Origin: Macrosoma leucophasiata
Taxonomy: Eukaryota > Arthropoda > Insecta > Lepidoptera > Hedylidae
Assembly: GCA_036365455.1 (NCBI GenBank)
Contig: JAWQUS010000030.1
Location: forward strand, 5,146,001 to 5,210,000
Reading direction: 5' to 3'
Length of the DNA: 64,000 nt
Below the pieces are notes generated by a model that saw only the letters and a list, made by a program, of their open reading frames with translations, was not told the origin of the DNA and searched no databases. How positions within the stretch are numbered: position 1 is the first letter of the stretch; the number at the start of each line of letters is the position of its first letter. Made by a program: the position numbers and the translations under genes. Shown here in pieces: positions 43,023 to 54,714 of the stretch.

Positions 43023-43965
43023 AACTACACTTGACTTGCACTCGTTCAAATTCAATTGAAAAATGGCTAAAACCTTTACTTACGTAATTATTTATCATAG
43101 CTTGAAAACTATTATTTAGTTTCAAATCATTGTTTTCCGAAAGCGAAACATCAAAGCAATAGAAAACGCAGGGAATTCGCGAGCCGCGTCGCTGCTCAAA
43201 GAAATATTTAGGCCGACGCCGAATTTTAAAGGCGGCAATTTGAACCTACACTCTTATCCTGATCGCAGGATAATTTATCTTAACGAAAGAAAGGGGTGGA
43301 GAAGGGAGGTCTCCCAAAAATTGGGTAAAAATGTTGCCAGCCAGCGATTAAACCGTCGAGGGAGATGCGTTGTATTAATCACCACCCGCTACCAGTCGTC
43401 TTCGAGGATTTTTGTGGATTTGTATAGAGATGATGCGATATTTTGAAGGTATAATGACGTCACAGCGTCAAATGGATTATGTAATTGTTTTATTTTTTTA
43501 TTTTTAACTAACCCTATCTCAAAAAGTTATTTTTAAACTACATTAACACAGAATTTATACTTTTTCTATTAAATTTTAAATTCCGCGGTGATAATCTATT
43601 ATTTAGCCTGCCAGGAAAGAAGTCTGGTAACTCCTTGGTTTTTATTAGTCCTTCTCGAAGTCGTGTTTTTCTGTCCGTTATTTACAGCTCAAATATTAAG
43701 GAACTTGGTAAAGGTATAGGATGTGTAAATAAATATGACACATTTGTAGGGTTTTTTCGAAAAACAAGAATGCAGGTATTGGATTACCAACAATTAAACT
43801 TACTTTTTCTAACCAATTTTATTTTAATTCTCCCATTCAATAAAATCCTATCATTGCCTTTAAAAGTATTCACAAACAGTTGCACATACAAATATATAAG
43901 ATCGATTTAAATCGAGTAGTTTAAATTGCTTTATTTGATACACGCAACATCAACAGTATAATTTA
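43023..43965. other. Spacer
   Basis: The GC-richer patch 43140-43330 may be single-copy DNA. Two short plus frames (43240-43446, 43635-43910) have no recognised motif. Confidence 0.35.
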
Positions 43966-44367
43966 TCATCGACAACAAAAATTGTTATTTTTTGGGACTA
44001 CTCTCAGCTCTACATAAATACCGGAGCACTTTGTCCTGCGTAGAAGGCGGGGTAGGCACCTTGGCTTTGTTTTAATATTTTCGCAGGCATTATGAAGGGT
44101 TTCCTTGCTTTCAAATAATTTTGGCTTCTGCTTCTGAAGTTTTGATAAAAGTTTCATTCTATCAATAATTAACGGCCACAATTCTGAGTTCGCTGATGCG
44201 ATTATAAAGGTTGCGGTTACGGAGTTATCTTCTTTTTTTTCTGGTTTGACTAAGAAGGCTCTATTGTTTGAGGATAATGAGTTTGGAATTTGAATTGGAC
44301 CTCTGGAAAGCTTGAGTGCATTAAATATATTTTGCATTGAGGTTTGTAAGATTTGTTTCAATAACAT
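43966..44367 (-). CDS. Unrecognised 133-codon open frame, doubtful
   Basis: I do not recognise this frame. It is Lys-, Leu- and Asn-rich with no membrane segment, contains SVTATFIIASANSELWPLII, and ends PKNNNFCCR. It does not match any repeat seen in the window, which is why it is listed, but open frames of this length also arise from repeats here. No splice pattern, codon bias or neighbour supports it. It could be one exon of a host gene, an old transposon piece, or chance. Confidence 0.15.
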   Translation of the reverse strand: MLLKQILQTSMQNIFNALKLSRGPIQIPNSLSSNNRAFLVKPEKKEDNSVTATFIIASANSELWPLIIDRMKLLSKLQKQKPKLFESKETLHNACENIKTKPRCLPRLLRRTKCSGIYVELRVVPKNNNFCCR

Positions 44368-44462
44368 ACGAGTTTATTAGGCACCTGTTTGTTGGAGGAG
44401 TTTGGAATTTGATTTCAGTTGTAATTGTTGTTTATTTAAATAGTAAGTCTAATTTATTTTTT

Positions 44463-44675
44463 AGTATAAAAATACGCTTACACTCACAGCTCCACATTCC
44501 ACATAAACCTGTGACGTGGGTGTCGTTGTACACATACAACACATACACAAACACCCAGACCCGAAACAAATACCTGTAGGCCATACAAATATTTGTCCAG
44601 TGCGGGGATCGAACCCGAGACCCTTCGAATCAAATGGTCATCACACACATCTGGACCAACTGGGTGGTCATTATT
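44463..44675 (-). mobile_element. S2 tRNA-derived SINE
   Basis: TACGCTTACACTCACAGC at the left, ACACCCAGACCCGAAACAAA, B-box complement GGGATCGAACCCGAG, and a damaged A box at the right (ATCTGGACCAACTGGG). Confidence 0.87.
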
Positions 44676-44743
44676 ATTGATATGGAGTTATTCGGGACAA
44701 ACATAAGCGTCTAAGTACCGCCGCGCTTCTGAAGGTATACAAC

Positions 44744-45080
44744 CTCATAATTTCAGCCAAAAGACGCTTACTGCTGGACCAAGGCCACAACGAACAGTCC
44801 TAGGCCGCCCTCATCCAGCGATTGCCCGCAACCTTCACCAGGTCGTTGGAACATCTTGTAGGGAGCCTGCCTACGATTCGTCGTCCGGTACGCGGTCGCC
44901 ACCCGCGAACTCTTCTGCCCCAACGGCTGTTAGTTCTACGAGCTATATGCCCTGCCCACTGCCACTTGAACTTCGCTATTCGATGAGCAATGTCGGTCAC
45001 TTTGGTACTAATGCGGATATTTTCATTTCCAATTCGATCTCGCAGGGAAACTCCAAGCATAGCTCTCTCTTTTGATCTCT
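44744..45080 (-). pseudogene. RTE-like LINE C-terminus and 3' end
   Basis: Minus reading: SKERAMLGVSLRDRIGNENI, IAHRIAKFKWQWAGHIARRT and GRRIVGRLPTR, then tail sequence with CAGCAGTAAGCGTCTTTTGG. A frame break lies after VAGNRWMRAA. The better-kept part of this family's C-terminus. Confidence 0.87.
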
Positions 45081-45114
45081 GTGTATGCAACCTCAGGCAA
45101 ACTATTTATAATTC

Positions 45115-45540
45115 ATAATTCTTTATTTGCCTCCATGTACAATTAGTGAAAGGTGTTAGGGTTATGGGTTAGTATGGTACAAGGCCCTGTTAGGGCATTG
45201 CAAATTAGGAGCGGATCGTGAGGTTTAATTATTTTAATTTAAATTTTTCGTGTATTATTAAGTAAATTTTTTCCTGAAATCTTTGTATTGTGGTTTTAAT
45301 TATAATTTTTTAAATTTGATTTGTCCGTTTTATATTCATTTATTGTGTAGTAACACTTTTGTATGAGAAACTCTTTTGATTTTTTGCTAAAACATTTAGG
45401 ATTGAGTTCTTCTCTTAAGTTTTTTGGTAAAGCGTTGTTAATAGTTATTGCTCTATAATGTGGACTTGTTTTGTATATTTGCATCAATGGTGTCGGGAGT
45501 ATAAGCTTATCGTTACGTCTTATGTTGGTACAGAACTCGA
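45115..45540 (-). pseudogene. LINE C-terminal fragment, another lineage
   Basis: Minus reading: EFCTNIRRNDKLILPTPLMQ, then IYKTSPHYRAITINNALPKN and LKEEL-like residues (LREELNPKCF), SKKSKEFLIQKCYYTINEY. The Y-NALP-SIK-style block resembles the C-terminal region of jockey/Daphne-type ORF2 proteins. The 3' end has TGTACATGGAGGCAAATAAA. Confidence 0.68.
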
Positions 45541-45658
45541 ATTTAATAGATTAACTTAAAAGTCAACGCCTAAACATAACTCTTTTTTAAAAAAGCGAAT
45601 GTCTTAATTATTTGCTAAATCAACTTTGTAGTTGTGAAATCTGATTCCATCAAAATAT

Positions 45659-45885
45659 ATTTCGTCCACAACATTATGTTCAAAACATAACAAATAACAT
45701 AATTTATTGAAATCACCCAAAATCACAAAGAGTTGTGAACAACATCATCAATGAACTTTCCAAACAAAGCCACTCACAAGAACTTATTGAACATCTATAC
45801 ACACATTTGCTTGCATATCATCAAGCATAAACTGATTATACTTTGGTGAACAACAAAAATCTTCGGCTAAATCTATTCAACTTTT
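45659..45885 (+). repeat. About 200-bp direct duplication, left copy
   Basis: ACAAATAACATAATTTATTG, CACAAAGAGTTGTGAACAAC and ATTTGC...CATCAAGCAT recur at 46903-47105. I estimate about 85% identity. Three SINE copies lie between. Confidence 0.85.
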
Positions 45886-45891
45886 CTTTTT

Positions 45892-46178
45892 ACTGGTGGT
45901 AGAGCTCCAGTGACGGAGCTCGCGGGCGTAGGCACCACCGCATTACCTGATTTACTTGCCGCTAAATGGTAGTGTTCAGCACTATCGTGTTCCGGTCAGG
46001 TGGTAATGTACGGCCCTGTAATTTCCGACACAGAGGCATAACACCTTAGGCCTCAGGAGTGGTAACGCATTTGCATTTTGACCTTGGTCTTTGTGTGGGT
46101 GTCTATAGGCTGCAGTCATCACTTAACATCAATGTGAACTGCATGCTTGTTTGCCACTTCATTACATAAAAAAAAAAA
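45892..46178 (+). mobile_element. S1 SINE-like copy, full length
   Basis: ACTGGTGGTAGAGCTCC to TTGCCACTTCATTACATAAA. Close to the family consensus. Confidence 0.94.
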
Positions 46179-46311
46179 CCTTTCGTCATATGATCTGTTA
46201 TAGACACTATTGTCACGTATAAAACAGATGGGATACAATTAATAAAATAGTTTGCAATAGAAAGAGAAAGCAGATGCAAAGAGGCAGCATCAACAACAGA
46301 ATTTAATATTT

Positions 46312-46477
46312 GGCCCTGTAATAGCGATCACAAAGGCATGACAACTAAGATCTCTGAGTTGCGACGCATCTGTATTTTGACCTTTGGTCTTTGTATATGT
46401 GTCTATAGGCAGCAGTCATCACTTAACATCAATGTGAAGTGCATGCTTGTTTGTTACCTTAATTACATTAAAACAAA
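46312..46477 (+). mobile_element. S1b SINE-like copy, 5' truncated
   Basis: GGCCCTGTAATAGCGATCAC through GCATGCTTGTTTGTTACC. Confidence 0.85.
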
Positions 46478-46564
46478 AGGAAAATAGTACGAAAATAAGA
46501 CATTAATTGTAATTAACCATTATAACAGTAGTATAACCATTAATCATAGTAGTATAACCATTTT

Positions 46565-46852
46565 ACTGGTGGTAGAGCTCCAGTGACGGAGCTCGCAGGC
46601 GTAGGCACCACCGCATTACCTAATATACTTGCCGCTAAATGGTAATGCTCAGCACTATCGTGTTTCGGTCAGGTGGTAATGTACGGCCCTGTGATTTCCG
46701 GCACAGAGGCATGACACCTTAGGCCTCAGGAGTGGCAACGCATCTGCATTTTGACCTCTAGTCATTGTGTCGGTGTCCATAAGCTGTAGTCATCACTTAA
46801 CATCAATGTGAACTGCATGCTTGTTTACCACTTCCATTACATAAAAAAAAAA
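46565..46852 (+). mobile_element. S1 SINE-like copy, full length
   Basis: ACTGGTGGTAGAGCTCC to ACTTCCATTACATAAAAAAA. Close to consensus. Confidence 0.94.
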
Positions 46853-46902
46853 TATAGCCGGGGTCTCATCCAAAATAGCAGCGAAGAGTGAAGAGTATTG
46901 TA

Positions 46903-47105
46903 TTTCGTCCAAAGCCAAAAACATACAAATAACATAATTTATTGAAATCACCCAAAGCCACAAAGAGTTGTGAACAACATCGTCAATGAACTTAACAAAG
47001 AAAACTCCACTAACAAGAACTTGGTGAACATCAATACAGACATTTGCATAACGTCAAGCATATACTGATATAGTATGGTGAAGGAAGAACGAAAAAACTT
47101 CCGCC
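46903..47105 (+). repeat. About 200-bp direct duplication, right copy
   Basis: Partner of 45659-45885. Indels are present. Confidence 0.85.
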
Positions 47106-47327
47106 AAATTTGCTCACGCAAATGACGCTTGTTTTTTTGGAGGTGGGTGCTTATAATTCGACGTTACATTTGTATGGATATGCTGACGCGTTAATTATTG
47201 CTAATCTATAAATTATTTTTTAGAAATAATTTTCTTGTTGAGTAAAGAGTTAATCAAAGCTAATTAGGATTGTATACGCAAAAAATATATTTGTGTGGTA
47301 TGGCATTCAAACAATAAATTAATCGCG

Positions 47328-47843
47328 ACAGTGAGACGAGTCATGTCAACAAAACGATGATCAAATCATTTTAGAGAAGGTAGGTATCAACTTTACATAA
47401 CTTAAAAAACGCAATAGGCGATTTTTCTACAGATAGGTATGGCATTTCGTTTCAATGTGTACTGGAAAAAATTGAAGAAACATAATATTACATACATATT
47501 TCGAAAATGTTACGTAGGTATTAAGACTCTTTCAATTTAGACGTTTCGCGTCACACTGTCGAAGCGATACGTTTGTCGTATGGCGCAAGGACGGTCATTT
47601 GTTTTCATACAAAACGCACGGTGCGGCAACAGTACAACGTCGGCAGCATTGAAACGAAATGCCATTATCTATCTGTAGAAAAATCGCCTATTGCATTTTT
47701 TTAGTTAAGTAAAGTTGATACCTACCTTCTCTTAAATGATTTGATCCTCGTTTTGTTGACATGACTTGTCTCACTCACGCACCGCTTCCGCACTGCAGCG
47801 GTCCGACATAAAACGCCTAAATTGAAAGAACCCTTACATTTCG
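47328..47843. mobile_element. MITE-like structure M3 with about 130-bp inverted arms
   Basis: 47328-47455 is the near-complement of 47653-47790 (shared blocks CAATAGGCGATTTTTCTACA and GAAGGTAGGTATCAACTTTA), roughly 90% identical. A second, overlapping inverted pair joins 47527-47570 (CTTTCAATTTAGACGTTT) to 47770-47838 (AAACGCCTAAATTGAAAG). The layout suggests a TIR element at about 47525-47843 next to an inverted partial copy of itself. No ORF. Confidence 0.8.
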
Positions 47844-48740
47844 TTTCAGCCCTAGTATTTATATTAGACCAACTTATCAATGAATTCTTTGACTAGATAA
47901 TTGTCTACAATTCGCAAGTGTAGGTAAACCTCAAAATGTCACTGCAGAAAATGCAAAAGTCACAGAGAAACAACGTTTTTCGTATTATTTTTAAACAAAA
48001 AACTAAAATAAAATACAGTACACAGTAACATAATTAAATCCCGATTCAAAAAAAGGAAAACAGAATTAATGGCCGACCATTTTGGCACCAATCCAAGGCA
48101 TGTCCACACAACCGCATCGCACCCTAACAAACTTATTAAGATTTCTTTTCTTTTTACTCTGTACGTGGTTAGCGACGTATGACGCAAACCGGCCAGGGTG
48201 GGAGTGGGCGCCCCCCCTCGCACGCATGGCCGCTCTCATGATTTAAGCACAAGGATAAGAATGAAATTAAAAATACATCCGCGCCCGCTCCTTAGGGGTG
48301 CTAGGGAGACATATATGCAAATGAACTTCCACCCTCATAAGATAGGGGGGGTATTTTTTGTTGGGATGCTATTAATTTGGGGTGTAACTTACGTGTGCTG
48401 GCGTCCCTTACGTAGAGGATTTTCTTTCGTTAAATTATGCTCGGATATAGGAGATTATATAATAATGCTTCTCTCCGTGTACAAATAAGTTCTCGAGTAT
48501 ATTAGATCCTTTGTGGATGACGCAACATGCTGTGTACTCGGCCTTATATTAGATTTTCAATTATTTTGTACATCCAGTTTTTACGTAATTAAGGCCAGTG
48601 TATAATGTAATAATAGCAACCCTGTACGTATGAAATAAAAGTATCAAATTTGATCGATGAATAATTCTAGCTTTGGGAAAGAGAATCCTTTCTCTAAAGT
48701 CAGAAAATTTCGTAATGATATTGTTGATAGTTCAATAAAG
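47844..48740. other. Spacer
   Basis: The 96-codon plus frame 48198-48488 has a hydrophobic stretch (GGVFFVGMLLIWGVTYVCW) but begins in simple GC-rich sequence and has no other support. Nothing else recognised. Confidence 0.35.
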
Positions 48741-48785
48741 ATCAATGTGAACTGCATGCTTGTTTGCCTTCCTTACATAAAAAAT
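48741..48785 (+). mobile_element. S1 3' fragment (45 bp)
   Basis: ATCAATGTGAACTGCATGC to CCTTACATAAAAAA. Typical short 5'-truncated insertion. Confidence 0.82.
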
Positions 48786-49972
48786 AAAGAAAATATAGCA
48801 AAACTCAATTTTTCTCTATTAATTTGCACCTTAAATCACCAACACATCCTTACAATGACACGACAAGCACAAAAAAAAACGTTTCACGGTCCCAAAGTAA
48901 CATCAGGCACCATTGAATTTGATAACAAAACACTTTGTAATGTCTGATAATATCGATGCCCGGGGCTCTCACACATTGGGAATTCACTCGATGATTCGAC
49001 ACTTTCGTCGCGAGGGGCGTCAGTTTACGGTTTTGTCAAAATATTGCCAAATTGTTTGTTTATTGGGCAATAATTTGAAGAGTTTACCGACTCAGTATTT
49101 AAAAAATTAAAGGAGTAATATACTTAATTAGTAGAACTTAATTGATTTATATAAATGATTTGACACGAATACTAATTAAGACCATTTATTTGATTTTCAC
49201 CAATAACCGTCTCTTGTTGGCAGTCAATGACTTATTGTCTAAATTTCTAAAAAATAGGATTTGCGAAGTAATGATCATTGTACGTGTCAAAATATTGAAA
49301 ATGTAACAATTTCAATCTTTTGTTTCAAAAATACAAATTTAGAAAATCATTCATTCATGATCAAAAAGCGGTAATTTTTATATTACAAACAGACACTCCA
49401 ATTTTATTTCTTTGTTACCACTCAAGCTTAAGGCTAACTTTAAAACAGTTTTTCTAAAAATACGTGACAATGTGTAGAGCAATTATCTTTATGAAATGTT
49501 ATTAACGTCTCTTGTCATAGTAAGCAGTTCACGCAGGGGAAATGTACTCTTCATATTATACGACTCTAATAACTTTTAATCAAAGAAAATGTTACTTGAT
49601 ATCTTTTTCTCATGTCACCAATACATAGGGGATTCGTTTAATGTTTTAGTAACTTTAATAAGTCGGGGTAGTCATTAATTTGAATCTTACCTAAATGTGA
49701 AAATGTGTTTATATGTTGGTTGCTCAATCACGATAAAGCGGCTAGACAGATTTCGATGAAATTTTGTACACAGGTAGAATATATACGGCTCTAACACATA
49801 GAGCACTCTTTATCCCTTTCAATTGTTCTTTAGGGAATTTTTAAATGCATCTTCAAGCTGACAAAAAAGTTACCGATTACAATTACTGTTGCATATTTAT
49901 AATGCTCCTGCTTAATTAACAATTACTTACCTAAAATTCACAACTACTTATAATTAATTTTTATATGTTTTA
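48786..49972. other. Spacer
   Basis: AT-rich. 49363-49420 shares AAAAGCGG, TTTTTATATTACAAAC and ACTCCAATTTTATT with 7615-7665. 49712-49790 (GGATTTCGATGAAATTT-like) resembles a dispersed Helitron-type motif. No gene. Confidence 0.4.
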
Positions 49973-50124
49973 GGGCGCCCCCACAAAACTGCGATGCGAT
50001 TTGCTGCGATGCGATTCAGCTGACCATACTTTCAACGTGTCGGCCGAAATCGCATCGCAGCAAATCGCATCGCAAGTTTCTGCGATGTGGCGTCGCGTCG
50101 CATCGAAGTTTTGTGTGGGAGCCC
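49973..50124. mobile_element. MITE M2 (152 bp), Harbinger-like
   Basis: Left GGGCGCCCCCACAAAACTGC, right end complement GGGCTCCCACACAAAAC, with TTA directly before (49970-49972) and after (50125-50127). The interior is built of GCGATGCGAT units. A 3-bp TTA duplication and short TIRs fit PIF/Harbinger-type elements. Confidence 0.82.
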
Positions 50125-50146
50125 TTAATTAAGAGTACCGGTTTAT

Positions 50147-50192
50147 ACCGAAAAATCACGCGGACGAAGTCGCGGGTGCGGGGTAACCCTAG
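50147..50192 (+). mobile_element. Helitron-like 3' end
   Basis: CACGCGGACGAAGTCGCGGG then CCCTAG before T. Similar to 7453-7478. Confidence 0.5.
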
Positions 50193-50533
50193 TATTATAA
50201 TCTCAGTTTATGATTACAAAATAATTTATAGTAATAATTATATAGTCAGAGTAATTGAAGGAGATAGATTTATTGCATTGTGATTTATCCAAAATAAATA
50301 ATTAAATATGTATGATTCTGTTTATTTTAAGTAGGTATATTTGATAATAAAATCTGAGATTAAACATCTACAAACGAAAATTGCAGGTAGGACTATACAA
50401 AGCCGGTAAGTAATATAGATTTGCAAGTCAGAAAACGGATTTCAAATTAAAACGAAGTGATATACCTAATCTTTCATTTGTAGTTTTTGAGTGAAACAAT
50501 ATTAAAATTAATATCAAACCAACCAAATCTTTT

Positions 50534-50588
50534 GCAACCATAGCCTATGTTCAGCAGTGGACGTCCTATGGCTGATATTATGATGATG
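50534..50588 (+). mobile_element. RTE-like LINE 3' end
   Basis: GTTCAGCAGTGGACGTCCTA, TGGCTGATATTATGATGATG. Confidence 0.75.
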
Positions 50589-51016
50589 AAACTTTTGCAA
50601 AGATTTCGCGTCTCTTTTAAAAACAATACATATTAAGAATTCTTGTGACTAGGTACTTATATTTTAAGGTCTGTATACATCTACTATTGCCTTCTGTATA
50701 ATAAAAAAAAGTCCCGCGAACTTTGGCTCATTTACGCCTCGCATAGCAAAGGCCAGATCGATGCTTGTCAAACAATAAATGTCACGTCCACTCCCCTATG
50801 AAATTGCAATCTTAAACTCACGTCTAGTTAAAGAAATATCGACTCTATTTGAGGAGCCTGCAAGAGTCATGATGTCTGCAATGTAAAGTTGGAGCACACT
50901 TCCCGATTTTTCACGAGGTGAGCACGTTGCCCTAAATTTCCAGCGAGGTGTTTTGGCATATTAAGACGAAAGTGTGTTGATGGCTGTAAATATAAAGATA
51001 GTACGCATTTTGCTTT

Positions 51017-51077
51017 TTAGGGTTCCGTATTTAACAAGGAATCCTTATAATTACGCCATGTCCGTCTGTCTGTCTGT
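51017..51077 (-). mobile_element. Repeat P end fragment
   Basis: TAGGGTTCCGTATTTAACAA, CGCCATGTCCGTCTGTCTG: complement of the P right end at 33560-33616. Confidence 0.72.
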
Positions 51078-51898
51078 CTGTCTGTCCGTCCGCGGTTAAG
51101 CGCAAAAGCTTCATGACTCTCCGATGAACTTCGCTTCCTATGAAACGACGGCACATTTGTTTGTTGCTTTTAAAAGCATTCATAAGTATGATAAGATATA
51201 ATTGTGCACGTATTAATCTTACGTGACTGTAACTTTAAATTTTGTGGATTTAAATTCAGTTCACAATCTATTTTTTTGTTTTAATTAAGAAATTTTGCTT
51301 ATTTTGAAAATTTAGCAAATCTCGTACTTACCACTCATGGCTTTGTCCTAGGATAATAAACATACGGAAGATATTAAGGCAGGATTCGATACGGATGTAA
51401 AATAGTGTCTCAGAACTAGCTTGTCTTGAGTTACACGATTTCACATTTTGTTTAAAAATAGTTGTTCTGGATTGTCATCGGAAAAATTCAGGCTCGAAAA
51501 TGTGTCAGAACTTTATCAAACAATTTCGTGTCATACACATAAATATAGAATATCGTCACCAACCTGGATATCTAAACAATCATTCGATAATAGACAGACG
51601 TTCGAAATATCGAACGCAAATATATTACTTCATTATAATCCATTCAAATGACGCTCATACAATTGCATGAGATTGTACGACCAGCACCCACTAGCGGCAG
51701 GGATAGCGAACCTTTGTTTAATTGTTTCATATGCGTTATATTATTTTACAAAAAATATATATTTTCATTGAGAAGGGAATAGAAATGACAATTTAATGAT
51801 AAAAATCGAATAATTAAGAAAACAATTTATTATTTTCAGCGAACATCCGTGACGCACGTCAAAAGACGTTTTTCTACTGGACGTAGAGGCAGCTGTAT
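51078..51898. other. AT-rich spacer
   Basis: No supported feature. Confidence 0.35.
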
Positions 51899-51958
51899 GT
51901 AAAAAAAATGTCATAAGGTTGACAGACCTACGAACAGTTGCTGGGGGAGTTGAGAACG
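51899..51958 (-). mobile_element. LINE LJ 3' end, internally deleted
   Basis: ATGTCATAAGGTTGACAGAC and GCTGGGGGAGTTGAGAAC are the complement of the LJ tail and last ORF2 codons, with about 40 bases of UTR missing. Confidence 0.7.
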
Positions 51959-51962
51959 TATT

Positions 51963-52500
51963 TTCTATGGAGTGTTGTCGAAATTTTCGAGTAAAATACA
52001 TTTGGTCGACTATTACTCGCAAACTTGTAAGGCCAACTTAAGTGTGATAGTTTTTCTTTTAATTTCATTATATATAGCTACTACTACCGTAACGTTTGAA
52101 TTTCTAACTATAACCGTTTAGTTGGTAGAGGGGGGGGGACACTTGACACTAAGGAAAATAAGCACTTTGAAGCTAAATAAGTCACAAACAGTTCACTTAA
52201 TCGTAAAATGATATTTGTACACCCCTAACATTTTTGAAACACCTATCCAACGATAACCCACACTATACAGAAATCGAAAATAAAAAAATATACCCGTGTT
52301 ATATATAAAGGAAGTACCCTAAATATTTTTTTTTCATGTTTTGATTCTACTATATCGTCGGCGTAATTAAGGTGTATACTTGTGCCAAATTTCAAGTCTC
52401 TAGTAACCATAGTTTTTGCGCTAAACCGCGTACGGACAGACAGACAGACAGACAGACGGACATGGCGAAGCTGTAAGGATAATCCATAAATCCTAAAAAG
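51963..52500 (+). mobile_element. Repeat P, left end truncated
   Basis: TCGAGTAAAATACATTTGGT, TAACGTTTGAATTTCTAAC, a (GACA)n run at 52436-52458, and ACATGGCGAAGCTGTAAGG. A G-run lies at 52129-52137. Confidence 0.76.
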
Positions 52501-53318
52501 GCAAATTAAAAAAAAACACAGAGTAGTTGCCCGATTACGCGTACCTTTGGTTTGCCATCGCTGCAAAAAGCGAAACGCATGACACAAAGCAGTTTGTCAG
52601 TTCAATCGGACGCGTAGAAAACGCGGTGTGTCACCAATCCATGATTAATGCCTTTCTTAATTACTTAGTTATCGTTCTTATAACGGTGCTACATGTGTTC
52701 GCTTTAATTTATTTACTTTTCGGTTTGCTTTTGGGGTGAGCTTGATTGCTAAAGTTTTTTGATGCATGTTTTAATACAGGAAATACAAAACTGTACGTAA
52801 GTGCGCTTGTTTTCATAGACTTCAGTGTAGTTTTATCGTTACTACAACATTTAATCTGTTATGTGTTAGCGTACCTTGTAGTGCCTACGTAATGGATTGA
52901 TTAGCATTCGCATTAATTGATAGCATGCTAATGCTGTATTAGCATTTCACAAATTAAAAGAAGTTGTGAAATTATTATTTTGTTATTATCTTCGATTGGT
53001 TTGCATTTATGATCGTATATTGAATTAATGCGCGAGATTTTTTAATAATAATTAGTGTGGCACCCTTTAACATTCATTAATTTGCATATTAACAGATTTT
53101 TTTTTACGTTTTATATATCTACTTAGGTATTAATTATTACCATATTAGCAAATAGCATTTATTTACATGCTTATAGAATTTACGAGAAATAACATTAATT
53201 GCCATCGCTAATACTTAATGCAGAAGTTATTGAAATCTGTATTGATGAAGTAAAAATTGATATAATCTGTTTGAAATTTGTTGATAGGTATGTTTTTCGA
53301 TTTTTTAATTTAATATTC
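52501..53318. other. AT-rich spacer
   Basis: The 70-codon frame 52527-52739 ends in a hydrophobic run but has no recognised family. Confidence 0.35.
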
Positions 53319-53515
53319 GGAGGCTCGAGGGTGAAGGCACCCCTGCATCACCAAATCAATCTGCCTCCAAATAATACTGATCAAATAAATAGTGTTCCCG
53401 TAAGATAGTAATGTAATGTTTGACCCATTTAACTATCACAGAAGCAAAACAACTTAGGGCTCAGGAGGGGGGGGGGGACGCATGTGCATTTTGACCTCCA
53501 TTTTATGTATAGACT
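53319..53515 (+). mobile_element. S1b SINE-like copy, decayed
   Basis: GGAGGCTCGAGGGTGAAGGC, TTAACTATCACAGAAGC and GCATGTGCATTTTGACCTCC. Contains an 11-base G-run at 53467-53477 in place of the GGGGTGGCA block. Confidence 0.75.
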
Positions 53516-53660
53516 AGCGGCAGAGAATATGTAATAATACTACGTAGTAGCGGCTCGCCCCGGCTGCGCCCTTTAATGTGTGTAAAGCCTATATAACTCA
53601 GTGAAGATACAGCTTTCTAATCGTGAATGAGTTTTTGTGTGAAAAACGTTACAAACATAC
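53516..53660 (+). repeat. K-like dispersed repeat, diverged
   Basis: GTAGCGGCTCGCCCCGGCTG, then AAAGCCTATATAACTCAG. Start resembles that of 17218-17405. Confidence 0.45.
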
Positions 53661-53807
53661 ATACAAAAACACAAATTGAAATAAAACTGTTTTATCGGAT
53701 TTATCTCGCGCATATTAAACTAAAATTGATTTAAACGAAAATCCGTAAAAATAATTTTATTTCAATGAGTGTAGCTCGCGAAAGCCTAAGATCACATCAC
53801 ACTTTTA

Positions 53808-54030
53808 CCTAATATACTTGCCGCTAAATGGTAGTGTTCAGCACAATCGTGTTCCGGTCAGGTGGTAATGTACGTGTGCCCTGTAATTTCCGGCACAGAG
53901 GCGTAACACCTTAGGCCTCCTGAGTGGTAACGCATCTGCACTTTGACCTTGGTCTTTGTATGGTTGTCTATAGGCTGCAGTCATCACTTAACCTGCATGC
54001 CTGTTTGCCACTTTCATTACATAAAAAAAA
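53808..54030 (+). mobile_element. S1 SINE-like copy, 5' truncated
   Basis: TTACCTAATATACTTGCCGC to TTTGCCACTTTCATTACAT, with one small internal deletion (ATCAATGTGAA missing). Confidence 0.9.
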
Positions 54031-54714
54031 TGTTCCTCTTTATAATATTAGTATCAATGTGAGCTGTATTGTTTGTCAATATTATAGCATTAAACAAATC
54101 TAAAATGTTTGAGAAACTATTTACTCCATATCCAATTTCTGGGGACTAATTTATTATTACTAATTACTCGATGAAAATTCAGAATAAACAGCAGGTAGTA
54201 TCCTGTTCCCACTACCGTAGTGGCAACTGAGAAATACTATTTTGTAAAACATGTTTTACATTTTCGATACAAAACACGCCCTTTAGGTTGTCGAATAAGA
54301 GTAAATGAAGACATAATAGCCACGATCAAATTTCAATTACATTTACTCGGTAAAAAAGGAAAAAGACGAAAAAACCGTTGACCGCCATTCCTACATTTCT
54401 TTGACGGATTTTCTAGAAAACAATTGTTGCTTTGAATACTGCTGGTATAGACAAGAGGCTGCGTAAACGGTATAAAGTTTTGTTTTTCACAATGAGAAGA
54501 ACACTTTTATGTGCCGGCATCTTTTTTTTGGTTTCCAAGAATTTAGTCAATAACAACGGTGTGCTTGGTAGTAGTAACGGACTATTAAAACCGTTTTAGG
54601 GTTACGAAGGCAACTTACAAAAATAACCATTATTTTCGTTTATTCGTTGCTTTGATAATTTCACAAATAGGATATTTTTTTAATAATTTGTTTTTTTTGT
54701 CCTCATTAAAATAA
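54031..54714. other. AT-rich spacer
   Basis: Nothing recognised. Confidence 0.35.

Noticed and set aside
48198..48488. 96-codon plus frame with a hydrophobic stretch
   Set aside because: No start context, family or conservation can be shown; one hydrophobic run in AT-rich DNA is weak.
52436..52458. (GACA)n as an independent microsatellite of interest
   Set aside because: It is part of repeat P, present in its other copies.
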